Assembly: GCF_017916455.1 (NCBI RefSeq)
Contig: NZ_JAFMSY010000002.1
Location: 372,001-436,000, forward strand
Direction: 5' to 3'
DNA from: Nocardioides xinjiangensis
Lineage (GTDB): Bacteria > Actinomycetota > Actinomycetes > Propionibacteriales > Nocardioidaceae
Length of the DNA stretch: 64,000 bases
The notes under the pieces are model-generated. The model had not been told where the DNA came from. It ran no database searches and saw only the letters and a program-made list of their open reading frames with translations. Made by a program: the position numbers and the translations under genes. Positions 30,182 to 39,300 of this stretch are shown here, piece after piece (position 1 is the stretch's first letter; each line of letters opens with the position of its first letter).

Positions 30182-31123
30182 GTGACGACCGCTCCCGCAC
30201 CTGAAGGACGCAAGCTCCTCCGACTGGAGATCCGCAACGCGGAGACCCCGATCGAGCGCAAGCCGGAGTGGATCAAGACCCGCGCCAAGATGGGTCCGGA
30301 GTACACCTCCCTGCAGAACCTGGTGAAGTCCGAGGGCCTGCACACGGTGTGCCAGGAGGCGGGGTGCCCCAACATCTTCGAGTGCTGGGAGGACCGCGAG
30401 GCGACGTTCCTCATCGGCGGCGACCAGTGCACCCGCCGGTGCGACTTCTGCCAGATCGACACCGGCAAGCCGCAGCCGCTCGACCGCGACGAGCCGCGCC
30501 GCGTGGCGGAGTCGGTGCAGAAGATGCAGCTCAAGTACGCCACCATCACCGGTGTCGCGCGCGACGACCTGCCCGACGGCGGCGCGTGGCTGTACGCCGA
30601 GACGGTGCGCGCCATCCACGAGCTCAACCCGGACACGGGCGTCGAGAACCTGATCCCCGACTTCAACGGCAAGCCGGACCTCCTGCAGGAGGTCTTCGAG
30701 TCGCGTCCCGAGGTGCTGGCCCACAACGTCGAGACCGTGCCGCGCATCTTCAAGCGGATCCGCCCGGCGTTCCGCTACGACCGCTCGCTCGACGTCATCA
30801 CCCAGGCCCGCGACTTCGGGCTGGTGACCAAGTCGAACCTGATCCTCGGCATGGGCGAGACCCGCGAGGAGGTCAGCCAGGCGCTGCGTGACCTGCACGC
30901 GGCGGGTTGCGAGCTGATCACCATCACGCAGTACCTCCGCCCCTCGCCGCGGCACCACCCCGTCGAGCGCTGGGTGAAGCCCGAGGAGTTCGTGGAGCTC
31001 AAGGCAGAGGCCGACGAGATCGGCTTCGCCGGCGCCCTGTCGGGCCCGCTGGTCCGCTCGTCCTACCGCGCCGGCCGACTGTACGGTCAGGCCATGGACG
31101 CGCGCGCCGCCGCCGCCGTCTGA
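30182..31123 (+). CDS. lipA: Lipoyl synthase LipA
   Basis: 313-aa radical-SAM enzyme inserting two sulfurs into protein-bound octanoyl groups. The auxiliary cluster ligands are C57, C62 and C68 ([12 protein letters not shown]), the radical-SAM CxxxCxxC is C83, C87 and C90 (CTRRCDFC), and the C-terminal serine motif VRSSYRAG is present. GTG at 30182, probably leaderless. It works on the octanoyl-E2 made by LipB; the E2 encoded at 21.5 kb, with two lipoyl domains, is an obvious substrate. Confidence 0.97.
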   Translation: MTTAPAPEGRKLLRLEIRNAETPIERKPEWIKTRAKMGPEYTSLQNLVKSEGLHTVCQEAGCPNIFECWEDREATFLIGGDQCTRRCDFCQIDTGKPQPLDRDEPRRVAESVQKMQLKYATITGVARDDLPDGGAWLYAETVRAIHELNPDTGVENLIPDFNGKPDLLQEVFESRPEVLAHNVETVPRIFKRIRPAFRYDRSLDVITQARDFGLVTKSNLILGMGETREEVSQALRDLHAAGCELITITQYLRPSPRHHPVERWVKPEEFVELKAEADEIGFAGALSGPLVRSSYRAGRLYGQAMDARAAAAV

Positions 31124-31162
31124 TCCCCACCCCCGCCACCTCTAGCCGGACAAGGCCTCACG

Positions 31163-31870
31163 ATGTCGACTCCCGCCTCCACGCCCAGCTCGCGCCGCGG
31201 GCAGATCACGCAGACCTACCAGATGGCCAAGCGGAGCGATCCGCGCATCGGCCTGATCGTCCTGGGCGTCTTCGTGGTGGGCGCAGCGCTCGGCTTCGGC
31301 CTGATGTGGGTGCTGCCGGGCGACGGTGTCCTCAGCTGGGTCATCTCGGTGGTCGGCGCCCTCCTCATCGGCGCCCTGTGCGCCCTGCTCGTCTTCGGTC
31401 GCCGCGCCCAGCGGGCGGCGTACACGCAGATGGAGGGCCAGCCCGCGGCGGCTGCCGGCGCCCTGCAGATGCTGCGCCGCGGGTGGAAGGTCGACCCGGT
31501 CGTCGGGTTCACCAAGCAGCAGGACGTGGTGCACCGCGTCGTCGGCCCGCCCGGCATCGTCCTCGTCGGCGAGGGCTCGAGCCCGAACCGCGTCAAGCAG
31601 CTGCTCTCCACCGAGCGCCGCAAGCACGAGCGGGTCGCCTACGAGGTGCCGATCCACGAGGTCGTCTGCGGCCGCGGTGAGGGCGAGGTGCCGCTGCCCA
31701 AGCTCGTGCGCCACGTCCAGAAGCTCGGCCGCAACGTGAAGCCGGCCGAGATGACCGACATCCTCCAGCGGCTGAAGGCCCTCGACGCGCAGCGCGGCAA
31801 GCTGCCGCTGCCGAAGGGGCCGATCCCAACGTCGATGAAGGGCATGCGCTCCCAGCAGCGCGGCCGCTGA
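31163..31870 (+). CDS. DUF4191 membrane protein
   Basis: 235-aa actinobacterial protein with two N-terminal membrane helices (IGLIVLGVFVVGAALGFGLM and VISVVGALLIGALCALLVFG) and a cytoplasmic domain (GGWs-type RRGWKVDPVVGFTKQQDVVH, GPPGIVLVGEG). The family is regularly found between lipA and an RDD gene, as here; its function is unknown. It starts 39 bp after lipA. Confidence 0.9.
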   Translation: MSTPASTPSSRRGQITQTYQMAKRSDPRIGLIVLGVFVVGAALGFGLMWVLPGDGVLSWVISVVGALLIGALCALLVFGRRAQRAAYTQMEGQPAAAAGALQMLRRGWKVDPVVGFTKQQDVVHRVVGPPGIVLVGEGSSPNRVKQLLSTERRKHERVAYEVPIHEVVCGRGEGEVPLPKLVRHVQKLGRNVKPAEMTDILQRLKALDAQRGKLPLPKGPIPTSMKGMRSQQRGR

Positions 31871-31901
31871 CCGCTCCCCCGGCCTCCGTCGGCCCGCGCG
31901 G

Positions 31902-32282
31902 CTACAGCGTCACGGTCCGCGTGCCTGCGGCCAGGTCGTGCAGGCCCCGGCCGTCGAAGGTCAGCAGGGGCGGGACGAGCAGCCCGACGAGCGTGGAGCG
32001 TACGAGCGCGCGCAGCAGCGTCACCGGCTCCTCGGAGCCGTCGTGGCGCACCACCCGCAGCCGCGTGGCGAGCTTGCCGAAGGAGCCGCCCGCCAGCGCG
32101 GTGAACAGCGCCGACTCGAGCACGAACAGCACGAGCGTGCCGAGGCCGTTCGGGTTGCCGGCGAGCACGCCGACGGCGACGAGACCCTCGACGACGGCGA
32201 GGCACGTGATCCAGTCGACGCCCAGCGCCAGGATGCGCCGTCCCCAGGTCGCGGTCCGCTCCGGTGTTACAGCCCCTGTCAC
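31902..32282 (-). CDS. RDD-family membrane protein
   Basis: 126 aa with about three hydrophobic segments. The RDD-family arginine/aspartate signature is in RRILALGVDWITCLAVVEG and a second conserved stretch in ALAGGSFGKLATRLRVV. Role unknown; some members are linked to Na+(Li+)/H+ exchange. GTG at 32282, 6 nt after TAGGGT. Convergent with DUF4191 and divergent from glnA. Confidence 0.87.
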   Translation of the reverse strand: MTGAVTPERTATWGRRILALGVDWITCLAVVEGLVAVGVLAGNPNGLGTLVLFVLESALFTALAGGSFGKLATRLRVVRHDGSEEPVTLLRALVRSTLVGLLVPPLLTFDGRGLHDLAAGTRTVTL

Positions 32283-32288
32283 GACGCC

Positions 32289-32294
32289 ACCCTA
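32289..32294 (-). promoter_or_regulatory. -10 element of the RDD gene
   Basis: TAGGGT, 6 nt before the GTG, on the strand opposite to glnA. It lies 37 bp from the nearest GlnR half-site. Confidence 0.45.
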
Positions 32295-32330
32295 GGAGGT
32301 GGGTCCCCGATGCCCGGCGGCCGGTCACCC

Positions 32331-32368
32331 GTAACACGGTCGAAACAAACGGGATACGGTGCAGAAAC
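32331..32368 (+). promoter_or_regulatory. GlnR-box array upstream of glnA
   Basis: Four half-sites in exact 11-bp register: GTAAC (32331-32335), GAAAC (32342-32346), GATAC (32353-32357), GAAAC (32364-32368), each separated by 6 nt. This matches the actinobacterial GlnR consensus gTnAC-n6-GaAAC repeated twice. The array ends 10 bp upstream of the TAGCGT -10, a position fitting activation under nitrogen limitation. Confidence 0.8.
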
Positions 32369-32378
32369 TGCTTCCCTC

Positions 32379-32384
32379 TAGCGT
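32379..32384 (+). promoter_or_regulatory. -10 element of glnA
   Basis: TAGCGT, about 78 bp before the start codon. There is no good -35; the adjacent GlnR boxes would substitute for it. Confidence 0.5.
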
Positions 32385-32462
32385 GGCGGCACGGTGCAAC
32401 GAGGCTCCGCTCCCGAACGCTGCAACTCGACGTGCGCTGCGCGCCGTCAAGGAGGAACCCGA

Positions 32463-33884
32463 ATGTTCAACAACTCCGATGAGCTCCTGAGGTTCATCAA
32501 GGACGAGGGCGTCGAGATGGTCGACGTCCGCTTCTGCGACCTGCCCGGCGTGATGCAGCACTTCACCGTTCCGGCGAGCGCGTTCGACCAGAGCGTCTTC
32601 GACGACGGCCTCGGCTTCGACGGCTCCTCGATCCGCGGCTTCCAGGCCATCAACGAGTCCGACATGTCGCTGTTCCCCGACCCGACGACGGCGTACCTCG
32701 ATCCCTTCCGCCGGTCCAAGACGCTCAACGTCAACTTCTTCATCCACGACCCGATCACCGGCGAGGCCTACAGCCGCGACCCGCGCAACATCGCGCGCAA
32801 GGCGCTGGCCTACCTCGACTCGACCGGCATCGCGGACACCGCGTACTTCGCCCCCGAGGCCGAGTTCTACATCTTCGACAACGTCCGCTACAGCACCGGC
32901 GTCAACGAGGGCTACTACCACATCGACTCCGTCGAGGGCTGGTGGAACTCCGGCAAGGACGACGGCGACAACAAGGGCTACAAGACCCGGCTCAAGGGCG
33001 GCTACTTCCCCGTCGAGCCCTATGACCACTACAGCGACCTGCGCGCCGACATGGTGAAGAACCTCGAGGCCTGCGGTCTCGAGGTCGAGCGCGCCCACCA
33101 CGAGGTCGGCACCGCCGGCCAGGCAGAGATCAACTACCGGTTCGACACGCTGCTCAAGGCCGCGGACGACGTGATGAAGTTCAAGTACCTCATCAAGAAC
33201 ACCGCGTGGGAGCAGGGCAAGTCGGTCACCTTCATGCCCAAGCCGATCTTTGGCGACAACGGCTCGGGCATGCACGTGCACCAGTCGCTGTGGAAGGACG
33301 GCGAGCCGCTGTTCTTCGACGAGACCGGGTACGCCGGCCTGTCGGACGTCGCGCGCTGGTACATCGGCGGCATCCTGGCGCACGCCCCGTCGCTGCTGGC
33401 CTTCACCAACCCGACGGTGAACTCCTACCACCGACTGGTGCCGGGCTTCGAGGCCCCGATCTCGCTGGTCTACTCCTCGCGCAACCGCTCGGCCTCGGTC
33501 CGCATCCCGATCACGGGCGCGAACCCGAAGGCCAAGCGTGTCGAGACCCGCTTCCCCGACCCGTCGGCGAACCCCTACCTCGCCTTCAGCGCGCTGATGC
33601 TCGCCGGCCTCGACGGCGTCCAGAACAAGACCGAGCCGGCCGCGCCCGTCGACAAGGACATCTACGAGCTGCCGCCGGACGAGATGGCCGACATCGAGCA
33701 GGTGCCGACCAGCCTCGGAGCGGTCCTCGACGCGCTCGAGGCGGACCACGAGTACCTCACCGCCGGCGGCGTCTTCACCGACGACCTGATCGAGACCTGG
33801 ATCCACTTCAAGCGGACGCAGGAGATCGCGCCGGTCCAGCTGCGGCCGCACCCGCACGAGTTCGAGCTGTACTACGACATCTGA
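32463..33884 (+). CDS. glnA: Type I glutamine synthetase
   Basis: 473-aa GSI-beta-type enzyme for ATP-dependent ammonium assimilation. [31 protein letters not shown], the loop [15 protein letters not shown] and [10 protein letters not shown] are intact. The adenylylation tyrosine lies in DIYELPPDE (about residue 401), so activity can be covalently controlled by GlnE. ATG at 32463 is preceded by AAGGAGG; the frame is open upstream but without similarity. The upstream GlnR array supports nitrogen control. Confidence 0.97.
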   Translation: MFNNSDELLRFIKDEGVEMVDVRFCDLPGVMQHFTVPASAFDQSVFDDGLGFDGSSIRGFQAINESDMSLFPDPTTAYLDPFRRSKTLNVNFFIHDPITGEAYSRDPRNIARKALAYLDSTGIADTAYFAPEAEFYIFDNVRYSTGVNEGYYHIDSVEGWWNSGKDDGDNKGYKTRLKGGYFPVEPYDHYSDLRADMVKNLEACGLEVERAHHEVGTAGQAEINYRFDTLLKAADDVMKFKYLIKNTAWEQGKSVTFMPKPIFGDNGSGMHVHQSLWKDGEPLFFDETGYAGLSDVARWYIGGILAHAPSLLAFTNPTVNSYHRLVPGFEAPISLVYSSRNRSASVRIPITGANPKAKRVETRFPDPSANPYLAFSALMLAGLDGVQNKTEPAAPVDKDIYELPPDEMADIEQVPTSLGAVLDALEADHEYLTAGGVFTDDLIETWIHFKRTQEIAPVQLRPHPHEFELYYDI

Positions 33885-33921
33885 TCCCGCGTGGCCTCTT
33901 GGCCACTAGGGCAGGTGCCTG

Positions 33922-33979
33922 GAACGGCCCCTGACCTGCGAAGACACCTCTCAACGTCTTCCAGCGTCAGGGGCCGTTC
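33922..33979 (+). terminator. Long hairpin after glnA
   Basis: GAACGGCCCCTGAC (33922-33935) pairs perfectly with GTCAGGGGCCGTTC (33966-33979). An inner stem GAAGAC/GTCTTC lies between, followed by TTCTTCGTTC. It begins 37 bp after the glnA stop. Confidence 0.85.
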
Positions 33980-34322
33980 TTCGTTCGCGTGTGGCCCGGT
34001 GCGGCCCACAGGCACGCTGTTCCCGGACGGTACGAGGCACGCGATACCGCAGACAACGGCGCAGCTTTCCGCCGCCTGGGAACGTCGCGCACCGCACAGC
34101 CGGTCCTACAGTCTAAGCACGCCCAGCCAGCCAGACGTGGTCATGCGTGGAGGTCCAGCGGACGGTCAGGTATCGCACACCCCGGCTCTCGGGGACCTGT
34201 TGCCTTTCGAGCATATTGGCGGTGGCTCAATTAACCAGCTCGAGGGGCACTAGAGCATCCAGTTGCGGGTTCACGTGCCGAGACTTGAGCGCGCTGGACG
34301 CGTTGTGCCATAGCTCCGGTGC
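33980..34322. other. Gene-free stretch at the edge of the lower-GC block
   Basis: No convincing reading frame, RNA or repeat. AT-richer words (AATTAACC, GCATATTGG) begin here, marking the change in composition after glnA. Confidence 0.5.
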
Positions 34323-35051
34323 TCACGTGCCGCTGAAGAAGCGCACCTCAGAGATGGCGACCTGATGGGAGTCGTCGGCTGCCGGGAACGTCGCTGTGAT
34401 CCGGAGCGTCACCACGGATTCTGCGTCGCAGGACAGGCGGACAGTCTGAAACTTCCGGAACTCTGGCTGGAATTCGCCCTCACGCGGCACAGGAAAGTCC
34501 TTCAGATTGATGGTGCCGACGTCCTCGGTGCACCCACCAATCTCAGCTTGCTTGATGCGATGGTTTCTTGCGTAGGTATCGCCGTTGCCGACATGGCCGT
34601 TCTTAATACACAACAGCTTGATGTCGCCGACCACTCCAGTGAAGGTCCACGAGATGCTCACCTCGAGCTGCTCCCCACTATGCGCCACTGCCCGCCCTGC
34701 CCAGGCTGTGGCGGTGTCGTTGTCGAGGGTTCTCGTTGCCACGTGCTGCAGCTCACCCTCACCGGTATACGTCCGAGTGGCGGAGGCGTCGATGTTTTCT
34801 CTCGGCACAGCGTTGAACCAACCGGGGTTGGCACAGTCAGGCTGCTCGCCATCCCTCAGGTGATGGACCTTGTAGATCACCATCTCGACGAAATCTGTCA
34901 CCGAAGTGCCGACTGCAACAGTCCCAACGATTGAGAAGAGGAACGCAATGACGATAAGGCCAAGGTCCTTGAAGGAAGTGGTTGCCAATCGGCGCCAGCG
35001 CGAACCGACACTCGACGGAGAGGACGAAGTTCCGTGTTTGACGCGGCTCAC
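34323..35051 (-). CDS. Membrane-anchored outer protein with discoidin-like domain
   Basis: 242 aa. A short basic N-terminus (WRRLATTSFKD) and one membrane segment (LGLIVIAFLFSIVGTVAVGT) lead to an outside domain of about 180 aa. That domain has TRTLDNDTATAWAGRA near its start and ends VAISEVRFFSG, the pattern of discoidin/NADase-type glycan-binding beta-sandwiches, with several cysteines. GTG at 35051 is 6 nt after TACAGT. Codon use is less GC-biased than in the flanking housekeeping genes. It probably binds carbohydrate at the surface; it could act as a sensor or anchor. Confidence 0.7.
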   Translation of the reverse strand: MSRVKHGTSSSPSSVGSRWRRLATTSFKDLGLIVIAFLFSIVGTVAVGTSVTDFVEMVIYKVHHLRDGEQPDCANPGWFNAVPRENIDASATRTYTGEGELQHVATRTLDNDTATAWAGRAVAHSGEQLEVSISWTFTGVVGDIKLLCIKNGHVGNGDTYARNHRIKQAEIGGCTEDVGTINLKDFPVPREGEFQPEFRKFQTVRLSCDAESVVTLRITATFPAADDSHQVAISEVRFFSGT

Positions 35052-35057
35052 CGTCGG

Positions 35058-35063
35058 ACTGTA
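35058..35063 (-). promoter_or_regulatory. -10 element of the anchored discoidin-like gene
   Basis: TACAGT, 6 nt before GTG at 35051, with a weak TGTGAC 18 bp upstream. It was used to choose this start over codons further upstream. Confidence 0.45.
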
Positions 35064-35450
35064 GGACTGGCCAATGTCTGCGTCACAGCGTGTGGGCACA
35101 ATCCACTCGAGAGTAGGTATGCGCGACCACCCGCCGGTGGACCTTCCGCCCGATGGCGGGAGCCACAGCCGCACGCTTGGTCGTCCAGCTCCCCGGAAGT
35201 CCGCTTACTTGTGGCCAAAGTCGTTGACTGGCACGGCGTGGGCCGACGACCCGCGTCTATCCGCCGCTTGGCCCCGGGTCGGCACGAATGCTGCGCAACC
35301 CTAACTGCGGCCGCCGGAGTAAGCGACGCTGTCGAAGACGTCAGCTCTCGATTGCGATAGGCGGAGTGGCGCCGCTGGCCCAGACATGGCGGGCGCGGCA
35401 TGCACGAGAGCAGCCGCCTCTGTTGACATCTTGCGATGATGTCGGGATAA
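35064..35450. other. Gene-free stretch inside the accessory block
   Basis: Open frames exist on both strands but show neither codon bias nor recognisable sequence. Confidence 0.4.
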
Positions 35451-35719
35451 CGCTTGGGAAGATTTTCATCCGTGCGGAGATGGAAGACGGCGTGCAGTTC
35501 CCTGGCCGGATTGTTCGGATGGACGGCGTGCACTCCCCCGGGCGGCACTTGTCCGAAGTGGTTCGATCTGGTGGGCCGCGAGACGGAGAACGCAGAGGCT
35601 AGACGGTCTTAGATCTGAGCGGCGAAGGCCAGGAAGGTCGTTGGGAGCAGCGCGGCTACTCCGTCACGATCTTCGAGACCTCGGAGAAGGCGGAGGCGGC
35701 CGAGTCCGAAACACTCTGA
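35451..35719 (+). pseudogene. Possible decayed coding sequence, two frames
   Basis: Two consecutive stretches read like real protein in different frames. The first ends GGTCPKWFDLVGRETENAEA and stops at 35610. The second, from 35612, reads DLSGEGQEGRWEQRGYSVT, then IFETSEKAEAAESETL, to a TGA. A start codon and ribosome site are missing for either. It may be a frameshifted remnant; I cannot name the parent gene. Bases 35720-35963 hold nothing clear. Confidence 0.25.
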
Positions 35720-35963
35720 CACCAAGGCGTTCTATCGCTCAGGCGCTGTGATGTCGAGCGTCGCAATGGCCGCTCTGGGGCGAGCCGCATGGCACGCGTC
35801 AAGCCTGAGACCCCGCGTGACTGCGCCGCCATGGCACCTGCCCTCGCGGCGAGCCGCCGTATACGGTTCGTGCGACCGAGCGGCTCGCGGACGACCGCGG
35901 AGGCGACTCGATACGTTGGCCAAGATGGTGAAGCGACTGCACTAGCCGACTCGGGCACCTTGA

Positions 35964-37283
35964 TCAGTTGTCCATCTGTTCCTCAGTCGGGTCATCGTCG
36001 AGGCCAGTCGGGGCCGCTGGGGCGTCCGCCGACTTCTTGCGCTTCAGCCGGGAGGCCATGCCGGAGCCCGCCCCCTTCAGTGCGGTGACCACCTGGCGTT
36101 CGTCCGGAATGCCGTCCCCGTCACGGTCGACGCGGCGAAAGGAACGGCTACCGGTGGACGCGGCACCTGCGACGGCGCCACCGACGCCCTTGACGGCGCT
36201 GAGGGCCCGCGCCTCGTCAGGGATGCCGTCCCCGTCGAGGTCCACTCTGCGAAACACGCGGGTCGATTTGTCCGCTGCGTTGCTCACCCAGGCGCCGGTG
36301 GTCTTGGCTGCGTCTTCGAGCGCGGCCAGCGCTCGGGTCGGCTCGTCTTCGTCCTCCGTCTTCACCAAGAACGCATCAGAGAGACGCTCGGGGAACTCGG
36401 CAGGCGGCTCAGCAAACGCGGTTCGCGACGCCTCAACCACCTCATTCCCGAAGAGGAAGCGTGTCGCGCCTCCGGCGAGCGCGCCGACGCCGTACTCAAT
36501 CACGCCCTGCTGCTTGCCGTTGAGAGTCGAGCGGACTGTTTCCAACTGCCCCGTCTGGACCGTCCGAACCAGGTCCTGCGCCGCACCTCCGGGAAGCGTG
36601 TCGGCGAGGGTGTTCGCCCAGTGCGACCAGTCGTTTCGGCCGGAAGCGATCGTCTGCCCTATACCAGCCTCTGGCTGGGAGACCGCGGCCAGATCTGTGG
36701 CCATGGCGGCGATCTGCTGGGGGCTAACCCGTCCATTCGACAATCCGTAGACAAGCGCGTGCGCCTGTTCCTGGTCGAGAGACATGCTGTGGATCTCGGC
36801 GATGGCGAGAGCAAAGACGGCCGTGAGCTCGAACTGCAGCTGCTCGTCACCCGCTGGGAGCAGCTGCACCGCTCGTTCTGCACCGGTCCTCGCAGCGCTC
36901 TTCGCGGCTCCCTTGGCGGCCGACTTAGCGGCAGCGGTGGTGGCCTTGGTGGCGACCGTCTTCGCCGCTCCCTTCGCGGCTACCTTGGCCGCGCCTTTGC
37001 TGGCCTCCTTGCCGGCTGCCACGCCCGGGATCAGCGCGATGCCGACGTTCGCGGCGATCGTGCCGGCAGTCACGACCCCGCCCGCAACGGTGATCGCCCT
37101 GACGTAGTGCCGCTCGAGCAGTGCGATGATCTCGGCCGGCGACGCCTCAGGGTTGCGCTTGCGCAGTCGCATCACGTACCTGCGAGCCATCTTGTGGCGA
37201 GCGCTGACCGCCCGCATAATCTCCTGCTCGGCGGCATCCGGCTGCAGCTCCGCCGCCACTGTGACACCCTCGATCTCACTCAC
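35964..37283 (-). CDS. Ala/Lys-rich hypothetical protein with two EF-hand-like loops
   Basis: 439 aa, function unknown. The N-terminal part is helical (PDAAEQEIMRAVSARHKMAR). A hydrophobic stretch (TVAGGVVTAGTIAANVGIAL) is followed by an Ala/Lys repeat region (GAAKVAAKGAAKTVATKATT), a conserved-looking domain (AGDEQLQFELTAVFALAIAE, QAHALVYGLSNGRVS, IEYGVGALAGGATRF) and two calcium-loop motifs near the end, DLDGDGIPDE and DRDGDGIPDE, 38 residues apart. GTG at 37283 has CAGGA upstream; ATG at 37292 is the alternative. It lies 172 bp downstream of the PD-(D/E)XK gene on the same strand, suggesting a functional pair. Confidence 0.78.
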   Translation of the reverse strand: MSEIEGVTVAAELQPDAAEQEIMRAVSARHKMARRYVMRLRKRNPEASPAEIIALLERHYVRAITVAGGVVTAGTIAANVGIALIPGVAAGKEASKGAAKVAAKGAAKTVATKATTAAAKSAAKGAAKSAARTGAERAVQLLPAGDEQLQFELTAVFALAIAEIHSMSLDQEQAHALVYGLSNGRVSPQQIAAMATDLAAVSQPEAGIGQTIASGRNDWSHWANTLADTLPGGAAQDLVRTVQTGQLETVRSTLNGKQQGVIEYGVGALAGGATRFLFGNEVVEASRTAFAEPPAEFPERLSDAFLVKTEDEDEPTRALAALEDAAKTTGAWVSNAADKSTRVFRRVDLDGDGIPDEARALSAVKGVGGAVAGAASTGSRSFRRVDRDGDGIPDERQVVTALKGAGSGMASRLKRKKSADAPAAPTGLDDDPTEEQMDN

Positions 37284-37455
37284 ACAAGGCATCCTGACAC
37301 GTAGAACCGACCGCAATCAGTGGATCAAGGCAGCGCGCTATTGGTCTGGTCGTGCGTCGCTCGAGGTCGCCGCGCGAACCTGGACGTGCCAGCCGCCGAC
37401 GTAAGCGTCAATCCGGCGCATAGCCCCTGCCGGGTCAAGCACGCGCAGTCGTGAA

Positions 37456-38880
37456 TCAGTTGTCTTCCGAGCCGGCGAGTTCCGCCTCTGCTGAAGCGCT
37501 GTCAGCGGGTTCTTCGTCTCGTTCGGCAGGGACAACCTCGGCTCCGTCCTGGGAGGAGTAGTCGGTCGATGTCAGCGCCCTGGGAACGCTGTCGTCGAGT
37601 TCCGGTGGAGCGACCGTCGTGGCGCGAAGCTTGGGCGGCGCTGCGGACCACGCGCGCAGCGTGCCTAAGACCTCCGCGTAGAACCCGTCCACCGCAGTGA
37701 GTACCGAGTCGATGAAGGAGCCCCGTCCACGGCCGCGCTTGGTTCCAAGGGTGCTGGTCGTGGCGAGTCTGAAGGATCGCAGGTCTTTGGTGGGGTCGAG
37801 GACGAGGCTGCCGGGATTCTCGCGCACCTTCGACAGCAGTTCTGCGGCTTGGGAGCCGCGGGCGTGCGCGACGAACGCTTCCACCCTGGTGGCGTCCGGT
37901 GCGTTCTTCAGCTGTCGAATCAGCCAGTTCACACGAGTCGTCGCCCGACCCTCCCGCGGAGCGTCGACATCGACGTGGCACGTGACCTTCCCTGCTCGAA
38001 GGTCGGCCGTGACCACGAGGCGGCCAACCGTATCGGGGATGCGAATGGCCCCAGACAACTCACCGGTCCCGCAGAGGGCCTGGGTCAACGTTTGGGCGCG
38101 CACGACGGGATCAGCGGACTCCTTCCGGGAGAGCACTGGGACGACCTCTGTGCCGAGCTGCCGGCCGAGCTGGAGACTCGCGAACCGCAAGAGCGCGTCG
38201 AAGCGGGCGACGACTTCTGCAATGCCCTTGCCGGACGTCCGCAACGTCCCAGCCGCGACCTGGTCCCTGACTCCGACCCAGGCCTCGCCCATGTCGTCGA
38301 ACTCGAGCGCGCCTGACTTACGGTGCTCGAGGTAGCGGATGAGCTCGCCTAAGATCCACGCCTGTTCCGGGTCGGCCACGCCCCGGAACTCCTTCTGCAT
38401 CACGGCCTCGGCCAGGACCTGCGACCACGACACGTGGTGCAGCGCCACCTTCTTCAGCTTGCGCTTGTCGACCTTCGTGGGGTGTTGGCCGGCGACCGCT
38501 GGAATCTCATTTGAGATCGTGATGACGGCGTCAAAGCCGTTCTCTCGCGCGATATCGAGGTAGTTCTCAAGCTGCTCGGCAGCGAGTTGATTGGGTCCTG
38601 TCTTCACTTCAACCAAGGCAGTCCAAGACTTGGAGCCACGCGAGACGCGGATAAGTCCGTCTGGGTAGAGCCGCTTCTCGCCGAGAACGAAAGGCACCTC
38701 GATGAAGCACTCCAGCGTGCCCGCCGGGGCTCCGAACGGCCGGACGAAACCTCGTCCGAACTCTCTGACGGCTGACAGAACAGCCAGCAGGGCCGACGTC
38801 GCCCGGCGCTCCTGCTCCTCCGCGCCGTTGATACCAGAGGTCGGAATGAGCCGTGCCTCGTGCCAAGATTCCTCGGCCAT
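37456..38880 (-). CDS. PD-(D/E)XK nuclease-like protein
   Basis: 474 aa. An N-terminal restriction-endonuclease-like fold: FIEVPFVLGEKRLYPDGLI with Asp74, then ALVEVKTGPNQLAAEQLENY with Glu91 and Lys93, the PD-x(n)-E-x-K signature. A second domain of about 200 aa and a Ser/Glu-rich tail follow. The nuclease motif is seen directly; cleavage, substrate and role (repair, stress or defence) are not established. Relatives are, to my recollection, widespread as uncharacterised actinobacterial proteins. ATG at 38880 follows GGGGGA. Neighbour of the EF-hand-like protein downstream. Confidence 0.78.
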   Translation of the reverse strand: MAEESWHEARLIPTSGINGAEEQERRATSALLAVLSAVREFGRGFVRPFGAPAGTLECFIEVPFVLGEKRLYPDGLIRVSRGSKSWTALVEVKTGPNQLAAEQLENYLDIARENGFDAVITISNEIPAVAGQHPTKVDKRKLKKVALHHVSWSQVLAEAVMQKEFRGVADPEQAWILGELIRYLEHRKSGALEFDDMGEAWVGVRDQVAAGTLRTSGKGIAEVVARFDALLRFASLQLGRQLGTEVVPVLSRKESADPVVRAQTLTQALCGTGELSGAIRIPDTVGRLVVTADLRAGKVTCHVDVDAPREGRATTRVNWLIRQLKNAPDATRVEAFVAHARGSQAAELLSKVRENPGSLVLDPTKDLRSFRLATTSTLGTKRGRGRGSFIDSVLTAVDGFYAEVLGTLRAWSAAPPKLRATTVAPPELDDSVPRALTSTDYSSQDGAEVVPAERDEEPADSASAEAELAGSEDN

Positions 38881-39300
38881 GAACGGTCCCCCATCACGTG
38901 GTTGAACTGCCTCACCGCGAGGCTAATTGCTGATCAGTTCAGTGGCACGCTAACGAAAACCCGGCCGTTTCGTCGGGACGCTCGCCTCGAAGTCGGAGCT
39001 TGCGAGCGCGTCTTGCGCCGCGCTGTCGGGGACGCTCGCAACGTCGGCTGATACCGAAGGCGATCGCCGTCCCGCCCGGGGAACACACGTCGTTGGGCGA
39101 TGCCCCAACCCATCGGGCCCGATGCGGGGCGTCACATCGGCGCGTGGTGGCGCGGGCAGGCCGCACGGAACCTGGTGCCTCATCCCGGCTCGACAGGGTT
39201 CCCAAGCTTGATGGCCGCCCCGGGCATCGTCCGGCCCTGACAAGGGCGAGGCTGGCGACGAGCTCAGGCTCCCTATGCAGTCGCCACCACGGATGGGCGC
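38881..39300. other. Gene-free stretch ending the lower-GC block
   Basis: No supported gene, repeat or RNA. It contains the presumed promoter region of the nuclease-like gene; no clear -10 was found. Confidence 0.45.

Noticed and set aside
34230..34310. tRNA-like stretch containing GGGTTCACG
   Set aside because: I could not form an acceptor stem, anticodon arm or complete cloverleaf around it.
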